From the NCBI GenBank assembly GCA_013360585.1, contig JABWBH010000015.1:45278-109277 (forward strand): DNA of 64,000 nucleotides, given 5' to 3'. Source of the stretch: Phycisphaerae bacterium. GTDB taxonomy: Bacteria; Planctomycetota; Phycisphaerae; UBA1845. A model generated the notes under the pieces. It made no database searches. It worked only from the letters and a program-made list of their open reading frames with translations, and was not told where the DNA came from. The number at the start of each line of letters is the position of its first letter. The first letter of the stretch is position 1. A program made the translations under genes and the position numbers. This document shows, piece by piece, positions 39,289-48,342 of the stretch.

Positions 39289-39330
39289 ACTCGCTTCCTT
39301 ACCGGCGCGGCCCGGTCATGAAACAGCGAC
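39289..39330. repeat. Dispersed repeat family A, copy 1
   Basis: Contains CGCTTCCTTACCGGCGCGG followed by CCCGGTCATGAAACAGCG. It aligns over its whole length with copy 2 at 43549 and with the inverse of the 63463 tandem copies. Confidence 0.75.
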
Positions 39331-40202
39331 TATGTCGAGAGGTGTCCCTTCTCGACGAGATAGGCGCGGAGCGCTTCGGTCCACGGGCGCATCGGGCGTC
39401 CGATCGCGTCCGCCAGCCGCTTGCCGGACAGCGCCGAGTACGTCGGGCGCCGAACCTTCGACGGGAATGCGTCCGACGTCACCGGTGCAACCTCGACCTT
39501 CAGCCCGCAAAGGTCCACCGCTTTCTTCGCGAAATCGTACCACGTACACGCGGGTTGATTCGTGACGTGCAGAATGCCCGTCGGCTGCCTGCGGACCAGG
39601 TCCAGCAGGGCCGACGCCGCGTCCATCGTGTACGTCGGCGTCATCGGCGTGTCGTTGACGACCTTCAGGGGTTCACCCGCCTTGGCCTTCTTGAGGATCG
39701 CCTCGATGAAATTTCCGCCTTTTCCACGGGCGCCGGATTTTCCGAAGACGCTGGCGATGCGGGCGACGATGGCCTTCGGGCAGGCCGACCGCGTGAGGTA
39801 TTCGCCGGCGAGTTTCGACGCGCCGTAGATGGACAGAGGCATCGGGGCGTCGGCCTCGTCGTAAGGCGCGGCCTTGGCGCCGTCGAAAACGTAGTCGGTG
39901 CTGATGTAGACGCAGTACGCGCCGAGTTCGTTGCATACGCGGGCGACGTTCCAGGCGCCGAGGGCGTTGATGCGGAAGGCCTGCTCGGGATCCTCCTCGC
40001 ACTTGTCCACCTGGTGAAACGCGGCGGAGTTGATGACGGCCTGCGGGGCGGCGGCGGTCAGCGCGGCGCGCACGGACGCGAGGTCGCCGATTTCGATCTG
40101 CTCATGCGACAGCGGAACGACCTCGACGCCCGCCGCCTTGCGAAACACCTCGACTACGTCCGTCCCCAACTGCCCCGTGGAACCCGTCACCGCGACTTTC
40201 AT
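39330..40202 (-). CDS. rmlD: dTDP-4-dehydrorhamnose reductase
   Basis: A 290-aa NAD(P)H-dependent reductase that makes dTDP-L-rhamnose. Rossmann motif GSTGQLG lies at the N-terminus, with STDYVFDG and the catalytic YGASK (Tyr and Lys). The substrate-side segments TMDAASALLDLV and GILHVTNQ are present. ATG 40202 matches the family start. The other rml genes are not nearby, so the rhamnose pathway must be encoded elsewhere. Confidence 0.9.
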   Translation of the reverse strand: MKVAVTGSTGQLGTDVVEVFRKAAGVEVVPLSHEQIEIGDLASVRAALTAAAPQAVINSAAFHQVDKCEEDPEQAFRINALGAWNVARVCNELGAYCVYISTDYVFDGAKAAPYDEADAPMPLSIYGASKLAGEYLTRSACPKAIVARIASVFGKSGARGKGGNFIEAILKKAKAGEPLKVVNDTPMTPTYTMDAASALLDLVRRQPTGILHVTNQPACTWYDFAKKAVDLCGLKVEVAPVTSDAFPSKVRRPTYSALSGKRLADAIGRPMRPWTEALRAYLVEKGHLST

Positions 40203-40369
40203 GATTTGCTTTGCTCCGTTGAATCCTTCTTTGCCGCGCTCGGCTGCTGGAAGCGGATCGTAGAAACAAGAAGCGGGGCGGACAAGCGTGGCGGAGGGGG
40301 TGGAGCGCCGAGATTCGATGACGGGTTGGAACCAGCCCACATTCGGCGGGGACCAGCGCGGCGTCGTCA

Positions 40370-41797
40370 TCATACCAGCGGCAGGCGCAGGATAAACCGG
40401 GCGCCCGGCGCATACGTCGCATCCAACCGGACCGTTCCGCCCAGCAGGCGCGCCAACCCTGCGGCGATCGGCAGCCCCAGCCCGCAATGCCCCTCCCCGC
40501 GCGCCCGGGCGTCGTCGCCCCGGACGAAACGGTCAAAGATGCGCTCCCGAAGGTCCGGCGGAACGCCCGGTCCGGCGTCCGTTACCGCAAGGAGCAGAGT
40601 TGACCCGTTTCGCTCGACGGTAAGCCCGACCGCCGCGCCCGGCGGGCTGTGCTCAATCGCGTTGCTGAACAAGTTGGACAAGATCTTGACCAGCCGAGGC
40701 GGATCCGTCCGCAATTCCAGTCCGTCCACTCCGGATGCCGCCAGCCGCACGTTACGCGACGCCGCAAGAGGTTGAACCGTGGCCGCCGCCGCAGTCACGA
40801 CTTCATCAAGTCGAACAAGCTGAAAACCCGGACGGTCCACGCCCGCATCGAGCCGCGACAGCGTCAACGTGTCATCCAGAAGGCGGCTCAGTTCACGCAA
40901 CGCGGCGCGGGATTGCTCGATCGCCTCACAGTACTCGTCTGACGTTCGCGGGCGCTGAATGCAGACGTCCAACAATGCCCGCACCCCCGCGACGGGGGTT
41001 CGCAGATCGTGCGCGATGTCCGTGGTGAGCTGGCGGCGCCGATCCAGTTCCTCGCGCACGCGCGTCAGCAACGCGCGGGTCGTGTCCACCATCGGCGCCA
41101 GTTCGACCGGGACGCGGTCATCCGCCAGGTTCCACTCCGGGTTCGCCGGGTTGACTTCGCTCATGCTCTCAGCCAGCTCCCGCACCGGCGCCGCGCCGCG
41201 TCGCGCCACGGCGCGGCCGATCAGGAGAGAAAGACAGAGCGACCCCGCGACGGCGATCCCCAGCACCGCCGCCAACTGCGCAAGCGTCTTCTGGACGGGT
41301 TCGAGGGACCGGGCGACCAGCACGCGGGCTTCACGCGCGTTTCCGCCGCCAGGCAGATCGACAGGTTCGTCCTCCGCATGAACGCGCACGGCATGACGCA
41401 CCGCACGCAGGGGCGCCTCGTCGGGCCGCATCTGCGTCGTCACCCACTCCGGCGAGTCCTCGAGGATTCCGCTGCCCGCGAACTTGGCCAGGAAGGAGGT
41501 CTCGACGCCTGCCGAGGAGGCGAACACGACGCCCCCGCGATCGTCAAGAATGAGCACATCCGCCTCCGTCGGATCCGGGCGGCGGTCCGCTGCGGATCCG
41601 AGTTCGAACTCGAATCGACCGTGATCCAGTTCGACGCGTCCGGCCAGCGCCCGGGCTTCGGCGAGCAGGGCGTCGTCCATCGCCCCCAGCAGGGCGCGGC
41701 GCATCATGAACCACACCGAGACCGCCGCAAGCCCCAGCACGACGAGGCTCAGCGCCGTGTAAAGATTCGCGAGACGCCGGGTCAGGGACGGTCGCAC
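40370..41797 (-). CDS. Two-component sensor histidine kinase
   Basis: A 475-aa membrane kinase. Transmembrane helices lie at about residues 13-32 and 174-194, flanking a sensor domain of about 140 residues. A HAMP-like linker follows, then HisKA with the phosphoacceptor His263 in DIAHDLRTP. The HATPase domain has N box NLFSNAIEHS, G1 DAGPGVP and G2 GLGLPIAAGLARL. The GTG start overlaps the response regulator stop by 16 bases, so the two are co-translated. Confidence 0.93.
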   Translation of the reverse strand: MRPSLTRRLANLYTALSLVVLGLAAVSVWFMMRRALLGAMDDALLAEARALAGRVELDHGRFEFELGSAADRRPDPTEADVLILDDRGGVVFASSAGVETSFLAKFAGSGILEDSPEWVTTQMRPDEAPLRAVRHAVRVHAEDEPVDLPGGGNAREARVLVARSLEPVQKTLAQLAAVLGIAVAGSLCLSLLIGRAVARRGAAPVRELAESMSEVNPANPEWNLADDRVPVELAPMVDTTRALLTRVREELDRRRQLTTDIAHDLRTPVAGVRALLDVCIQRPRTSDEYCEAIEQSRAALRELSRLLDDTLTLSRLDAGVDRPGFQLVRLDEVVTAAAATVQPLAASRNVRLAASGVDGLELRTDPPRLVKILSNLFSNAIEHSPPGAAVGLTVERNGSTLLLAVTDAGPGVPPDLRERIFDRFVRGDDARARGEGHCGLGLPIAAGLARLLGGTVRLDATYAPGARFILRLPLV

Positions 41798-42465
41798 GGA
41801 TCGCCTCGCAACATATACCCTTCGCCGCGCCGGGTGATGATGAGCGGGGCGCGCCCGCGGTCGATCTTGCGCCGCAGGTAGGAGATGTAAACGTCCACGA
41901 CGTTGCTGGTCCGGTCATCCTCCGTTTCGTAGAGCTTCTCCCAGATCTCCAGGCGCGGCACGACCTGATTGAGGCGGAGAGCAAGCAGTTCCAGGAGTTT
42001 GAACTCGCGCGGCGTCAGATTCAGGAGTGTCCCGGCGCGCCGGGCCTCGCGAGCGCCGAGATCCACCTCCAGATCCCCGGTACGAATGACGGAGGCGGCT
42101 TGTGCGTACTTGTGGCGAAGGAGAACGCGGATGCGCGCGAGAAGTTCCGCGAACTCAAACGGCTTGACGAGGTAGTCGTCGGCGCCGCCGTCCAGCGCCG
42201 TCACGATGTCGTGCGTCGCGTCCCGCGCGGTCAACATCAACACCGGCGTTTTCGCGCCGCGCCGCCGCAATCCGCGCACCACGGAAAGCCCGTCCAGACC
42301 GGGAAGCATCCAGTCAAGGATCACGCCGTCGTAGTCCGAACCGCGCAGCAACCTGTCGGCGTGGAGACCGTCCCGCGCCCAGTCCAGCGCGTAGCCGTTC
42401 TCACGCAGGCCCTTCATCAGCGACCCTCCCAGCAGCGCGTCATCTTCAACCAGAAGCAGCTTCAT
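41782..42465 (-). CDS. OmpR/PhoB-family response regulator
   Basis: A 227-aa DNA-binding regulator. The receiver domain has acidic Asp8/Asp9, phosphoacceptor Asp51 (VILDWMLPG) and lysine in LVKPFEF. A winged-helix domain at about 130-225 includes LTPREFKLLELLALRLNQVV and VDVYISYLRRKID. ATG 42465 is chosen because the receiver fold begins there. It is encoded between a lipoprotein gene and its kinase. Confidence 0.94.
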   Translation of the reverse strand: MKLLLVEDDALLGGSLMKGLRENGYALDWARDGLHADRLLRGSDYDGVILDWMLPGLDGLSVVRGLRRRGAKTPVLMLTARDATHDIVTALDGGADDYLVKPFEFAELLARIRVLLRHKYAQAASVIRTGDLEVDLGAREARRAGTLLNLTPREFKLLELLALRLNQVVPRLEIWEKLYETEDDRTSNVVDVYISYLRRKIDRGRAPLIITRRGEGYMLRGDPCDRP

Positions 42466-42505
42466 CAGGCTTTCATGGCGTGCCAACGCCGCCAACGACG
42501 CCCGG

Positions 42506-43315
42506 CTACGGCGTCACTTCAACCAATTCGACGCGCTCGCCGCCGTCCGCAGGCTCCTCCGCGACCAGCCCGACGCCTTCGGCGTAGTATTTGAACTCGC
42601 CCGGCCCGCCGTCCAGCGGGTTGGTGTCAAGCGTCTGAAGGCAGGCGTAAGTCGTGCCGTCCGACAGCGTGATTTCGACGCCCAGCGCCACGACCTCGCC
42701 CCTGTCCTCCGCCTCACCAGGGTAATACTCCTGATTGTACACATCGCCCGGTCCGGGGTCGGCCGGCATGGCGTAGCCTGGCAGGGCGTTCTCCCCGGTG
42801 CCGGCCACGTCCAAGCCGGCCTCCCAGGCGCCCTCGTGCGTGATATCAATGAGGTTCCCCTGACCGTCGTAGCGGTAATTGTCGACGTCCTCGCCCATGT
42901 ACCAGACGTTGCCGTCGTCGTCCTGGGCGTACCAGTCGCGCGTGTCCTCGATCAGGGCGTCGTTCAGGAACACGCGGTCGCGGACGACGCGGCACGTGAC
43001 GCCGTTGACTTCTCGCGTCTCATCGAGCACCTCGACGAGGATGCGCTCCGCGCCTTCGTCCGTCTCCACGGCGTACGTCCACGCCGTGCCGACCGGAAAG
43101 GAGAGGTAGGGATTGTCGATCTGCGTCGAGTTACTGAACGACGCGGAGGAGAAATCCGGAACCGTGTCGGGAGGCGAGTCCGTCGGCGGGGGCGTCGTCG
43201 GGGGGCATCCCGCCGCAGCGACGAGGCAAACGATAAGCCCCCGGACGACGACGGTTGGGACGTGGACCGCCGACAAACACTTGATAATGACAGACGCGGA
43301 ACGATCGTTTTCCAT
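42506..43315 (-). CDS. Predicted lipoprotein of the two-component cluster
   Basis: A 269-aa exported protein. A lipoprotein signal (GLIVCLVAAAGC, Cys near residue 37) is followed by a Pro/Thr-rich spacer and a beta-rich domain (DNPYLSFPVGTAWTYAVETDEGAERI, in parts; DWYAQDDDGNVWYMGED). The mature part is very acidic. GGGAG lies 8 bases before ATG 43315. The response regulator gene starts 40 bases downstream. It may belong to the regulon; the function is unknown. Confidence 0.7.
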   Translation of the reverse strand: MENDRSASVIIKCLSAVHVPTVVVRGLIVCLVAAAGCPPTTPPPTDSPPDTVPDFSSASFSNSTQIDNPYLSFPVGTAWTYAVETDEGAERILVEVLDETREVNGVTCRVVRDRVFLNDALIEDTRDWYAQDDDGNVWYMGEDVDNYRYDGQGNLIDITHEGAWEAGLDVAGTGENALPGYAMPADPGPGDVYNQEYYPGEAEDRGEVVALGVEITLSDGTTYACLQTLDTNPLDGGPGEFKYYAEGVGLVAEEPADGGERVELVEVTP

Positions 43316-43548
43316 CGCAAATCTCCCGTGAATACTTCGGCCGCCGCGCCTTGCCGGCATCGTCAGATCTGACGGGCGCGGGATGGCCGGAAAATGAGAA
43401 AAAAGATACCCAGACCGCTCACCTTGCTGGTTGGACATAAGGAACGCAACGGCGATCCTCCGGCAGCGCACGACTCGAAGACATGCGGGCAGACGAAGGC
43501 GCGATTGACGCGTACGTGGATTCAAAACTGACTTGACGAGATCACAAC

Positions 43549-43590
43549 ACCCGCTTCCTTACGGTCGCGGTTCGGTGATGAAACCGCGTC
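43549..43590. repeat. Dispersed repeat family A, copy 2
   Basis: Contains CCGCTTCCTTACGGTCGCGG followed by TTCGGTGATGAAACCGCG. It lies immediately after the stop of the PepSY gene. Confidence 0.75.
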
Positions 43591-44361
43591 TTAATCATCC
43601 TCGCCGTCTTCATGATCGTCGTCATCGTCGTCCTCATCCCCCTCGTCATCGTCGTCATCGTCGTCATCGTCATCGTTGTCGTCATCATCATCGTCGTCGC
43701 CGCTGACCGTGCGACCAGTGGGGAAGACTGAGATTTCGCGGGTCTTGCCGTCCACGGCGCCGGAAATTTCATAGATGACGATCATCTGCCTTTCAATCGT
43801 GACCGCAGCGCCGGCGAAGTGCTTCTGCACGGCGGTCTGCACCACCGCAGGCGCCTTATCCAGGGCGACCGTCTCCTCGATCTCGACCAGGGTTCCATCT
43901 TCCGTGACCGTGGCTTCGAAGGACGCCCCGTTAACCGTCCAGGCGCCTTCGTACACGATCGCGCGGTCCTCCTGCTCGCGTGTGACGGCGGGGATGGGGG
44001 CGCCGTGGGCCACGCCGCTGAGCGCCTTGCGCGCGGCCTCGGGAACCTGGTCGAGCGTCAGCTTGGCGGCGGGGAGGCGCGGCGTCTCAACGCTGCGGCC
44101 CAGGACGTTGCCCTCGGCGTCCATGCGAATCTCGATGATCCCGCCGTTGATCTGGATCTCCGCCTCGTAGGTGGTTACGCCGTTTCGGGTCTCGCTCTCG
44201 ATCTCCCTGATCGTGCCGGCGCCTGCTTCCTTAAGCAGCGTCGCCCTCACCCCCGCTGGCGCCTGGTCCAGCGTGACTTGCCTCTCCTGGGCGGACAGCA
44301 GCGCCGCCGCAAGACATGCAATTCCCCCTCCACAGAAAAACACCATCATCCGTACGATCAT
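43591..44361 (-). CDS. Secreted PepSY-like protein with poly-aspartate tail
   Basis: A 256-aa exported protein. A signal peptide (MVFFCGGGIACLAAALLSAQ) is followed by three PepSY-like repeats at about residues 28-90, 95-155 and 160-215, each starting with LDQAP, LDQVP or LDKAP and a short helix-strand unit. The last 35 residues contain 31 Asp or Glu. The tail could bind Ca2+ or other cations. AAAGGA lies 8 bases before ATG 44361. It is upstream of the lipoprotein and two-component genes on the same strand and is a plausible target or input of that system. Confidence 0.75.
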   Translation of the reverse strand: MIVRMMVFFCGGGIACLAAALLSAQERQVTLDQAPAGVRATLLKEAGAGTIREIESETRNGVTTYEAEIQINGGIIEIRMDAEGNVLGRSVETPRLPAAKLTLDQVPEAARKALSGVAHGAPIPAVTREQEDRAIVYEGAWTVNGASFEATVTEDGTLVEIEETVALDKAPAVVQTAVQKHFAGAAVTIERQMIVIYEISGAVDGKTREISVFPTGRTVSGDDDDDDDNDDDDDDDDDDEGDEDDDDDDHEDGEDD

Positions 44362-44587
44362 GACTGCATCCTTTCGCTAGAAGCCCTCTGCCGCCGACGC
44401 GTTGGCGCCGCCGCTCTCCGGAAATAAACCGGTGAGACATTCGGAATCGGAACTCAGGGGATAGGCTAAAGCGCCAACCTTAAAGGATGATGAGAGGACG
44501 ACGGCAGGGGCGGATCCTTGCGACGGGCGGATTGACGGGGGCGAGGCGGCGGCGGATTTCCGAGCGCGAGCGGATGTGTGCGACAGA

Positions 44588-44604
44588 CCGGCGCGCAGCG
44601 CCGG
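44588..44604. repeat. REP-like hairpin CCGGCGC-GCA-GCGCCGG
   Basis: Perfect 7-bp arms around a 3-base loop in non-coding DNA. Confidence 0.5.
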
Positions 44605-44735
44605 AATCACGCGTGGGAGAAACAAAGTCCCGGCAGCAGGGATGACACCCCGACAAGAGGGGGCCTGTTGCATCGCCGCTCAGTCGCTCCGCTCGGACCG
44701 CGCCGCCGCTCCTCGACGCCCTGCCGCGATGAACT

Positions 44736-44752
44736 GTCGGGCTGCGCCCGAC
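44736..44752. repeat. REP-like hairpin GTCGGGC-TGC-GCCCGAC
   Basis: Perfect 7-bp arms around a 3-base loop, 132 bases after the previous hairpin and with the same geometry. Confidence 0.5.
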
Positions 44753-44895
44753 GGCCCCTTTGAGGCGCTAAGGCGCGTCGCATCCTCAAGGCCCCTTAAG
44801 GCGATGCGCATTCAAATCAAAAGGAAACCCGGCCCGGGAAATACGGAGTCGCACACGCTCGCCGCCAGCCGCGGTTGGCCTCGCTTCAGCGCGGC

Positions 44896-46308
44896 TCAGC
44901 GTCCGTCGCGGTCCCGCTCATCCGTGAGCAACGCGAAGATGAGGCGCTTGACGTCGGTGTCGCGCAGCGGCCTGTCGAAGCGGACGCTCGCGGGCGGATC
45001 GGAGGACAGGATCAACGCGGAGCGCTGGCGATCGGACACGGGTGGCGCCCCGTGTGAACCTTTGACGAGGGTCGCGTCCAGCGGAATGCCGCGCGTGGCC
45101 GGGTCAAAGAAAAGCTCCACCGGGTCGTAGCCCGGTTTGCGGTGGATGTCCACGCTGCGGGCAAAGGCGGGCGCGGCGCGGTCGTCCAGCCACCACGGAT
45201 AAGCGAACCAGGAGTCCTCGCGGGCGACGAGGACGATCTCACCGCTGCGTGGATGATCCAGACCGATGTCGGCGCGCCGCCGCCCGGCGCAGACGTCGGC
45301 GACGCCCGCCACGCCGCGGAAGACCTCCGCAACGCGTTCGATGTCGGATTCAGACGCGCGGCCGTCGCCGACCGCCGAGCGAGCGCCCGTTGCGGAGGCG
45401 TTCGACGGTTTCACGTACACGTGGGCGAACTGGTGATCGACCATCGCGAACGCCCGGCTGGCGCCAAGGTTCACGTGCTCCGCGCCGCTTTCTTCACGCA
45501 CACGGAGCAGACCGGCTTGTCGGAGCAGACGGTTCGGGTGGACGACTCCGGACACGGGGGTCATCGCGTACTCGCCCGCGACGAGAAACGCCACGGACGC
45601 GCCGATCCGCGACGCCCCCACGAATTCCGCGAACGACGCGAGTTCCGCATCCAGCTCGACAAGCGCGGTCCGGGCCTGCGGACTGTCGGGGCTGAATTTC
45701 TGTCCCGCGTAGTCCAGGTGCGGAAGGTAAATCAGGTGCAGGTTCGGCGCGTTCCGCTCAATGAGCCAGCGCGCCCCGCGAAGAATCCACCGCGTCGACT
45801 CGATGCTGGAAAGCGGACCCCAGTAATGCTGAAGAGGAAAGTGTCCGAGGTCCGTCAGCAGCTCCGCATAAAGCCCGTCCGGCTTCGAGTAACACCACAG
45901 CTTCGTCGTTCCGTCCGGTTCGTGGATCGGCGCGGGAGTGATGATGAAGTCGGCGGTCGCGCCCTTGATGTTCTGGTAGTGCCAGACCGCCGTGGTGAAG
46001 CCCGGCCGGCGACGCTTCAGCACGTCCCAGACCGGCTCGCCGGCGACGACATCGTGATGAGCGACCCAGAATTCAACCTCGTCGCGATCTCGATGATAAA
46101 AGCCGTTACTGATGACGCCGTGTTCGCGCGGTGGCGTGCCGGTCAGCATTGACGCCTGAACGGGCGACGTAACGCACGGAAACGTCGGCGCCAGCTCGGT
46201 GACGCCGCCGGACTTCCCCCAGCGGTGCAGCGTCGGCGTCGTCGATGCGTCCACGTCGGCGACGCGCAGCCCCGGCACGGAAAAAACAATGAGATGCTCG
46301 GTCGTCAT
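44896..46308 (-). CDS. Alkaline-phosphatase-superfamily phosphodiesterase/nucleotide pyrophosphatase
   Basis: An approximately 470-aa type I phosphodiesterase-like enzyme. The nucleophile motif is PCVTSPVQASMLTG (Thr as likely nucleophile). Metal ligands are in LPHLDYAGQ, VAGEYAMTPV and MVDHQFAHVYV. ATG 46308 overlaps the YggS stop (ATGA). It is the last gene of a five-gene same-strand run headed by addB. The substrate is unknown. Confidence 0.82.
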   Translation of the reverse strand: MTTEHLIVFSVPGLRVADVDASTTPTLHRWGKSGGVTELAPTFPCVTSPVQASMLTGTPPREHGVISNGFYHRDRDEVEFWVAHHDVVAGEPVWDVLKRRRPGFTTAVWHYQNIKGATADFIITPAPIHEPDGTTKLWCYSKPDGLYAELLTDLGHFPLQHYWGPLSSIESTRWILRGARWLIERNAPNLHLIYLPHLDYAGQKFSPDSPQARTALVELDAELASFAEFVGASRIGASVAFLVAGEYAMTPVSGVVHPNRLLRQAGLLRVREESGAEHVNLGASRAFAMVDHQFAHVYVKPSNASATGARSAVGDGRASESDIERVAEVFRGVAGVADVCAGRRRADIGLDHPRSGEIVLVAREDSWFAYPWWLDDRAAPAFARSVDIHRKPGYDPVELFFDPATRGIPLDATLVKGSHGAPPVSDRQRSALILSSDPPASVRFDRPLRDTDVKRLIFALLTDERDRDGR

Positions 46309-47090
46309 GAGGCCCACGGTGCCGGATCGGCCTGACGCCCTGCTAACGCGGGGAGCGCCAGCCCCTCAAACAAGGCGCTACCGACGCGAACGTGCGTCGC
46401 CCCGGATTCGATCGCGATCTCGAAGTCGCCGCTCATCCCCATCGACAGCACCCGGAAGTTCTCGCCGATCCCCCGCTTCGTCCGAATCTCCTGAAACAGC
46501 TCCGCAACGCGGTCGAACACACGCCGGATCGCATCGGTATCCGTCGTGTTCGGCCCCATCGCCATCATCCCCAGCAGTCGAAGACGCTTCAGCGACGACA
46601 GGACTTCAACCACGTGAGGAGCGGCGGCGAAGGCGATGCCGTGTCGGCTGGTCTCGCCGGTCGCATTGATCTCCAGCAGGATGGGCGTCACCGCCCCCAG
46701 TTTCGCGCTTTGAGCGTCGATCTCCTCCGCGAGACGCAGCGTATCCACCGAGTGAATCAGTGAGACCCACGGAAGCACCTTGTTCACCTTGTTGCGCTGC
46801 AACGGACCGATCAGGTGCCACCGCGGCTCAGGCTCGGGCGGCCGACCGTCCGGACGCCGCCTCCGCCCCAGCCACTCCCGTGTCGCCGCCGCGCGTTTGA
46901 TCAGCTCCTGAGGACGGCTTTCGCCAAAATCCTCGACCCCGAGTTCGACCAGGCTGCGGATGACGTCGAGACTGACGTATTTCGTGACGGCGATCAGACG
47001 TACGCCGGATGCGGACCGGTGGGTGCGGGCGCAGGCCGCCTCAATCCGTTCCCGCACACGTTTCAGATTGTCCTGCAGTGGGCGTTTCAT
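46305..47090 (-). CDS. YggS/PROSC-family PLP homeostasis protein
   Basis: A 261-aa alanine-racemase-N-like PLP-binding protein. The lysine that binds PLP is in LIAVTKYVS. Family motifs are GEDFGESRPQEL-like, WHLIGPLQRNKVNKVLP, LLEINATGE, LLGMMAMGP and LSMGMSGDFEIAIESGATHVRVGSALF (in parts). ATG 47090 overlaps the tyrS stop. It keeps free PLP low by family analogy. Confidence 0.92.
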   Translation of the reverse strand: MKRPLQDNLKRVRERIEAACARTHRSASGVRLIAVTKYVSLDVIRSLVELGVEDFGESRPQELIKRAAATREWLGRRRRPDGRPPEPEPRWHLIGPLQRNKVNKVLPWVSLIHSVDTLRLAEEIDAQSAKLGAVTPILLEINATGETSRHGIAFAAAPHVVEVLSSLKRLRLLGMMAMGPNTTDTDAIRRVFDRVAELFQEIRTKRGIGENFRVLSMGMSGDFEIAIESGATHVRVGSALFEGLALPALAGRQADPAPWAS

Positions 47091-48307
47091 TCAGGAAGCC
47101 TGATTCGCGCGAACTTGCGCCGCCCCCGTTGAATCACGTCCCCCGTCTTCATCGTCAGCAGCGCCCAAGGATCCTTCACAACCTCGCCGTTGATGCGCAC
47201 GCCGCCTTCGTCGATCGCCCGGCGGGCTTCGCTGTTCGTCTCCGCCATCCCGCACGCGCGGAGCAGTTCCGCCGGTGCGATCCGGCCCTCGGGCGTCAGT
47301 TTACCGTCCAGCGCCACGACCGGCATGTCGTCCGGAAGTCCCCCTCCGCCCCCGCCGTGGACGCGGGCGAACTCCGTGGCTGCGGCGTCCGCGGCCTCTG
47401 CGTTGTGATACGTCGTGATGATGCGCCGTGCCAGCGACTCTTTCGCCTGACGCGGATGCGTCCTTCGTGGGTCCGTCAGCTCGGCGATCTCCTCCGCACC
47501 CGCGTCCGTGCATAACTCGAACCAGTTCCGCATCAGGGCGTCCGGGATGCTCATCACCTTGCCGAACATCTCGCCTGGAGGGTCCGTCACCGCGACGTAG
47601 TTGCCCAGCGACTTGCTCATCTTCTGCGTCCCGTCCGTCCCGATCAGGATCGGCATGACGAGGACGATCTGCGGAGACTGGTCGTGCAGGCGCTGAAGAT
47701 CGCGCCCGCAGAGGTTGTTAAACGTCTGATCCGTCCCGCCGAGCTCGACGTCGCTGCGGATCATCACGCTGTCGTACGCCTGCATGATCGGGTACAACAA
47801 TTCGTGCAGGTAGATCTCCCGCCCCTCCGCGATGCGCTTCGCGAACGTGTCCCGCTCCAGCATCCGCGCGGTGGTCATACTGCTCATCAGCTTGACCACG
47901 TCGGCGAACGTCAGCTTCGCCAGCCACTCACTGTTGTAGCGGACCTCAAGCTTCTCCGGACGCAGGTCCAGCACCTTGCCGGCCTGCTGAAAGTACGTCT
48001 CCGCATTCTTCCTGATCTGCTCGGAGGACAGCATCGGGCGCGTCTTCGACTTGCCGGTCGGGTCGCCGATCATCGCCGTGTAATCGCCGATGATCAGCAC
48101 CGCCGTGTGTCCGAGATCCTGAAACTGTCGGAGCTTCCGCAGGACGACGGTGTGTCCCAGGGTGAGGTCCGGCGCGGTCGGGTCCATCCCCAGCTTGGCG
48201 CGCAGCGGACGCCCCGCAGCCAACCTCGCCTTCAGCTCCTCCGCGCTGTAAACGCTGTCCGCCCCGCGCACCAGCACCGCAAGTTGTTCGTCCACGCTCT
48301 TTGTCAT
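47087..48307 (-). CDS. tyrS: Tyrosyl-tRNA synthetase
   Basis: A 406-aa class I synthetase. HIGH-type motif TLGHTVVLRKL, KMSKS motif QKMSKSLGNYV and tyrosine-site residues (GGTDQTFNNLCGRDL, YPIMQAYDS) are present. The C-terminal S4 RNA-binding domain lies at about residues 340-405 (SEARRAIDEGGVRINGEVV). ATG 48307 is the conserved start. It is coupled to yggS through ATGA. Confidence 0.94.
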   Translation of the reverse strand: MTKSVDEQLAVLVRGADSVYSAEELKARLAAGRPLRAKLGMDPTAPDLTLGHTVVLRKLRQFQDLGHTAVLIIGDYTAMIGDPTGKSKTRPMLSSEQIRKNAETYFQQAGKVLDLRPEKLEVRYNSEWLAKLTFADVVKLMSSMTTARMLERDTFAKRIAEGREIYLHELLYPIMQAYDSVMIRSDVELGGTDQTFNNLCGRDLQRLHDQSPQIVLVMPILIGTDGTQKMSKSLGNYVAVTDPPGEMFGKVMSIPDALMRNWFELCTDAGAEEIAELTDPRRTHPRQAKESLARRIITTYHNAEAADAAATEFARVHGGGGGGLPDDMPVVALDGKLTPEGRIAPAELLRACGMAETNSEARRAIDEGGVRINGEVVKDPWALLTMKTGDVIQRGRRKFARIRLPE

Positions 48308-48342
48308 GTCCGCTGCGACGCCGCCTCCCACGTTCGATCCCC

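Larger units (their letters stand above)
44362..44895. other. 534-base intergenic region with REP-like hairpins
   Basis: No credible gene on either strand. It holds two perfect 7-bp hairpins with 3-base loops (44588-44604 and 44736-44752) and the upstream region of the PepSY gene. No clear promoter was found. Confidence 0.55.

Noticed and set aside
43600..43705. Trinucleotide repeat as a non-coding microsatellite
   Set aside because: It is the in-frame coding sequence of the acidic tail of the PepSY protein, so it is reported there.
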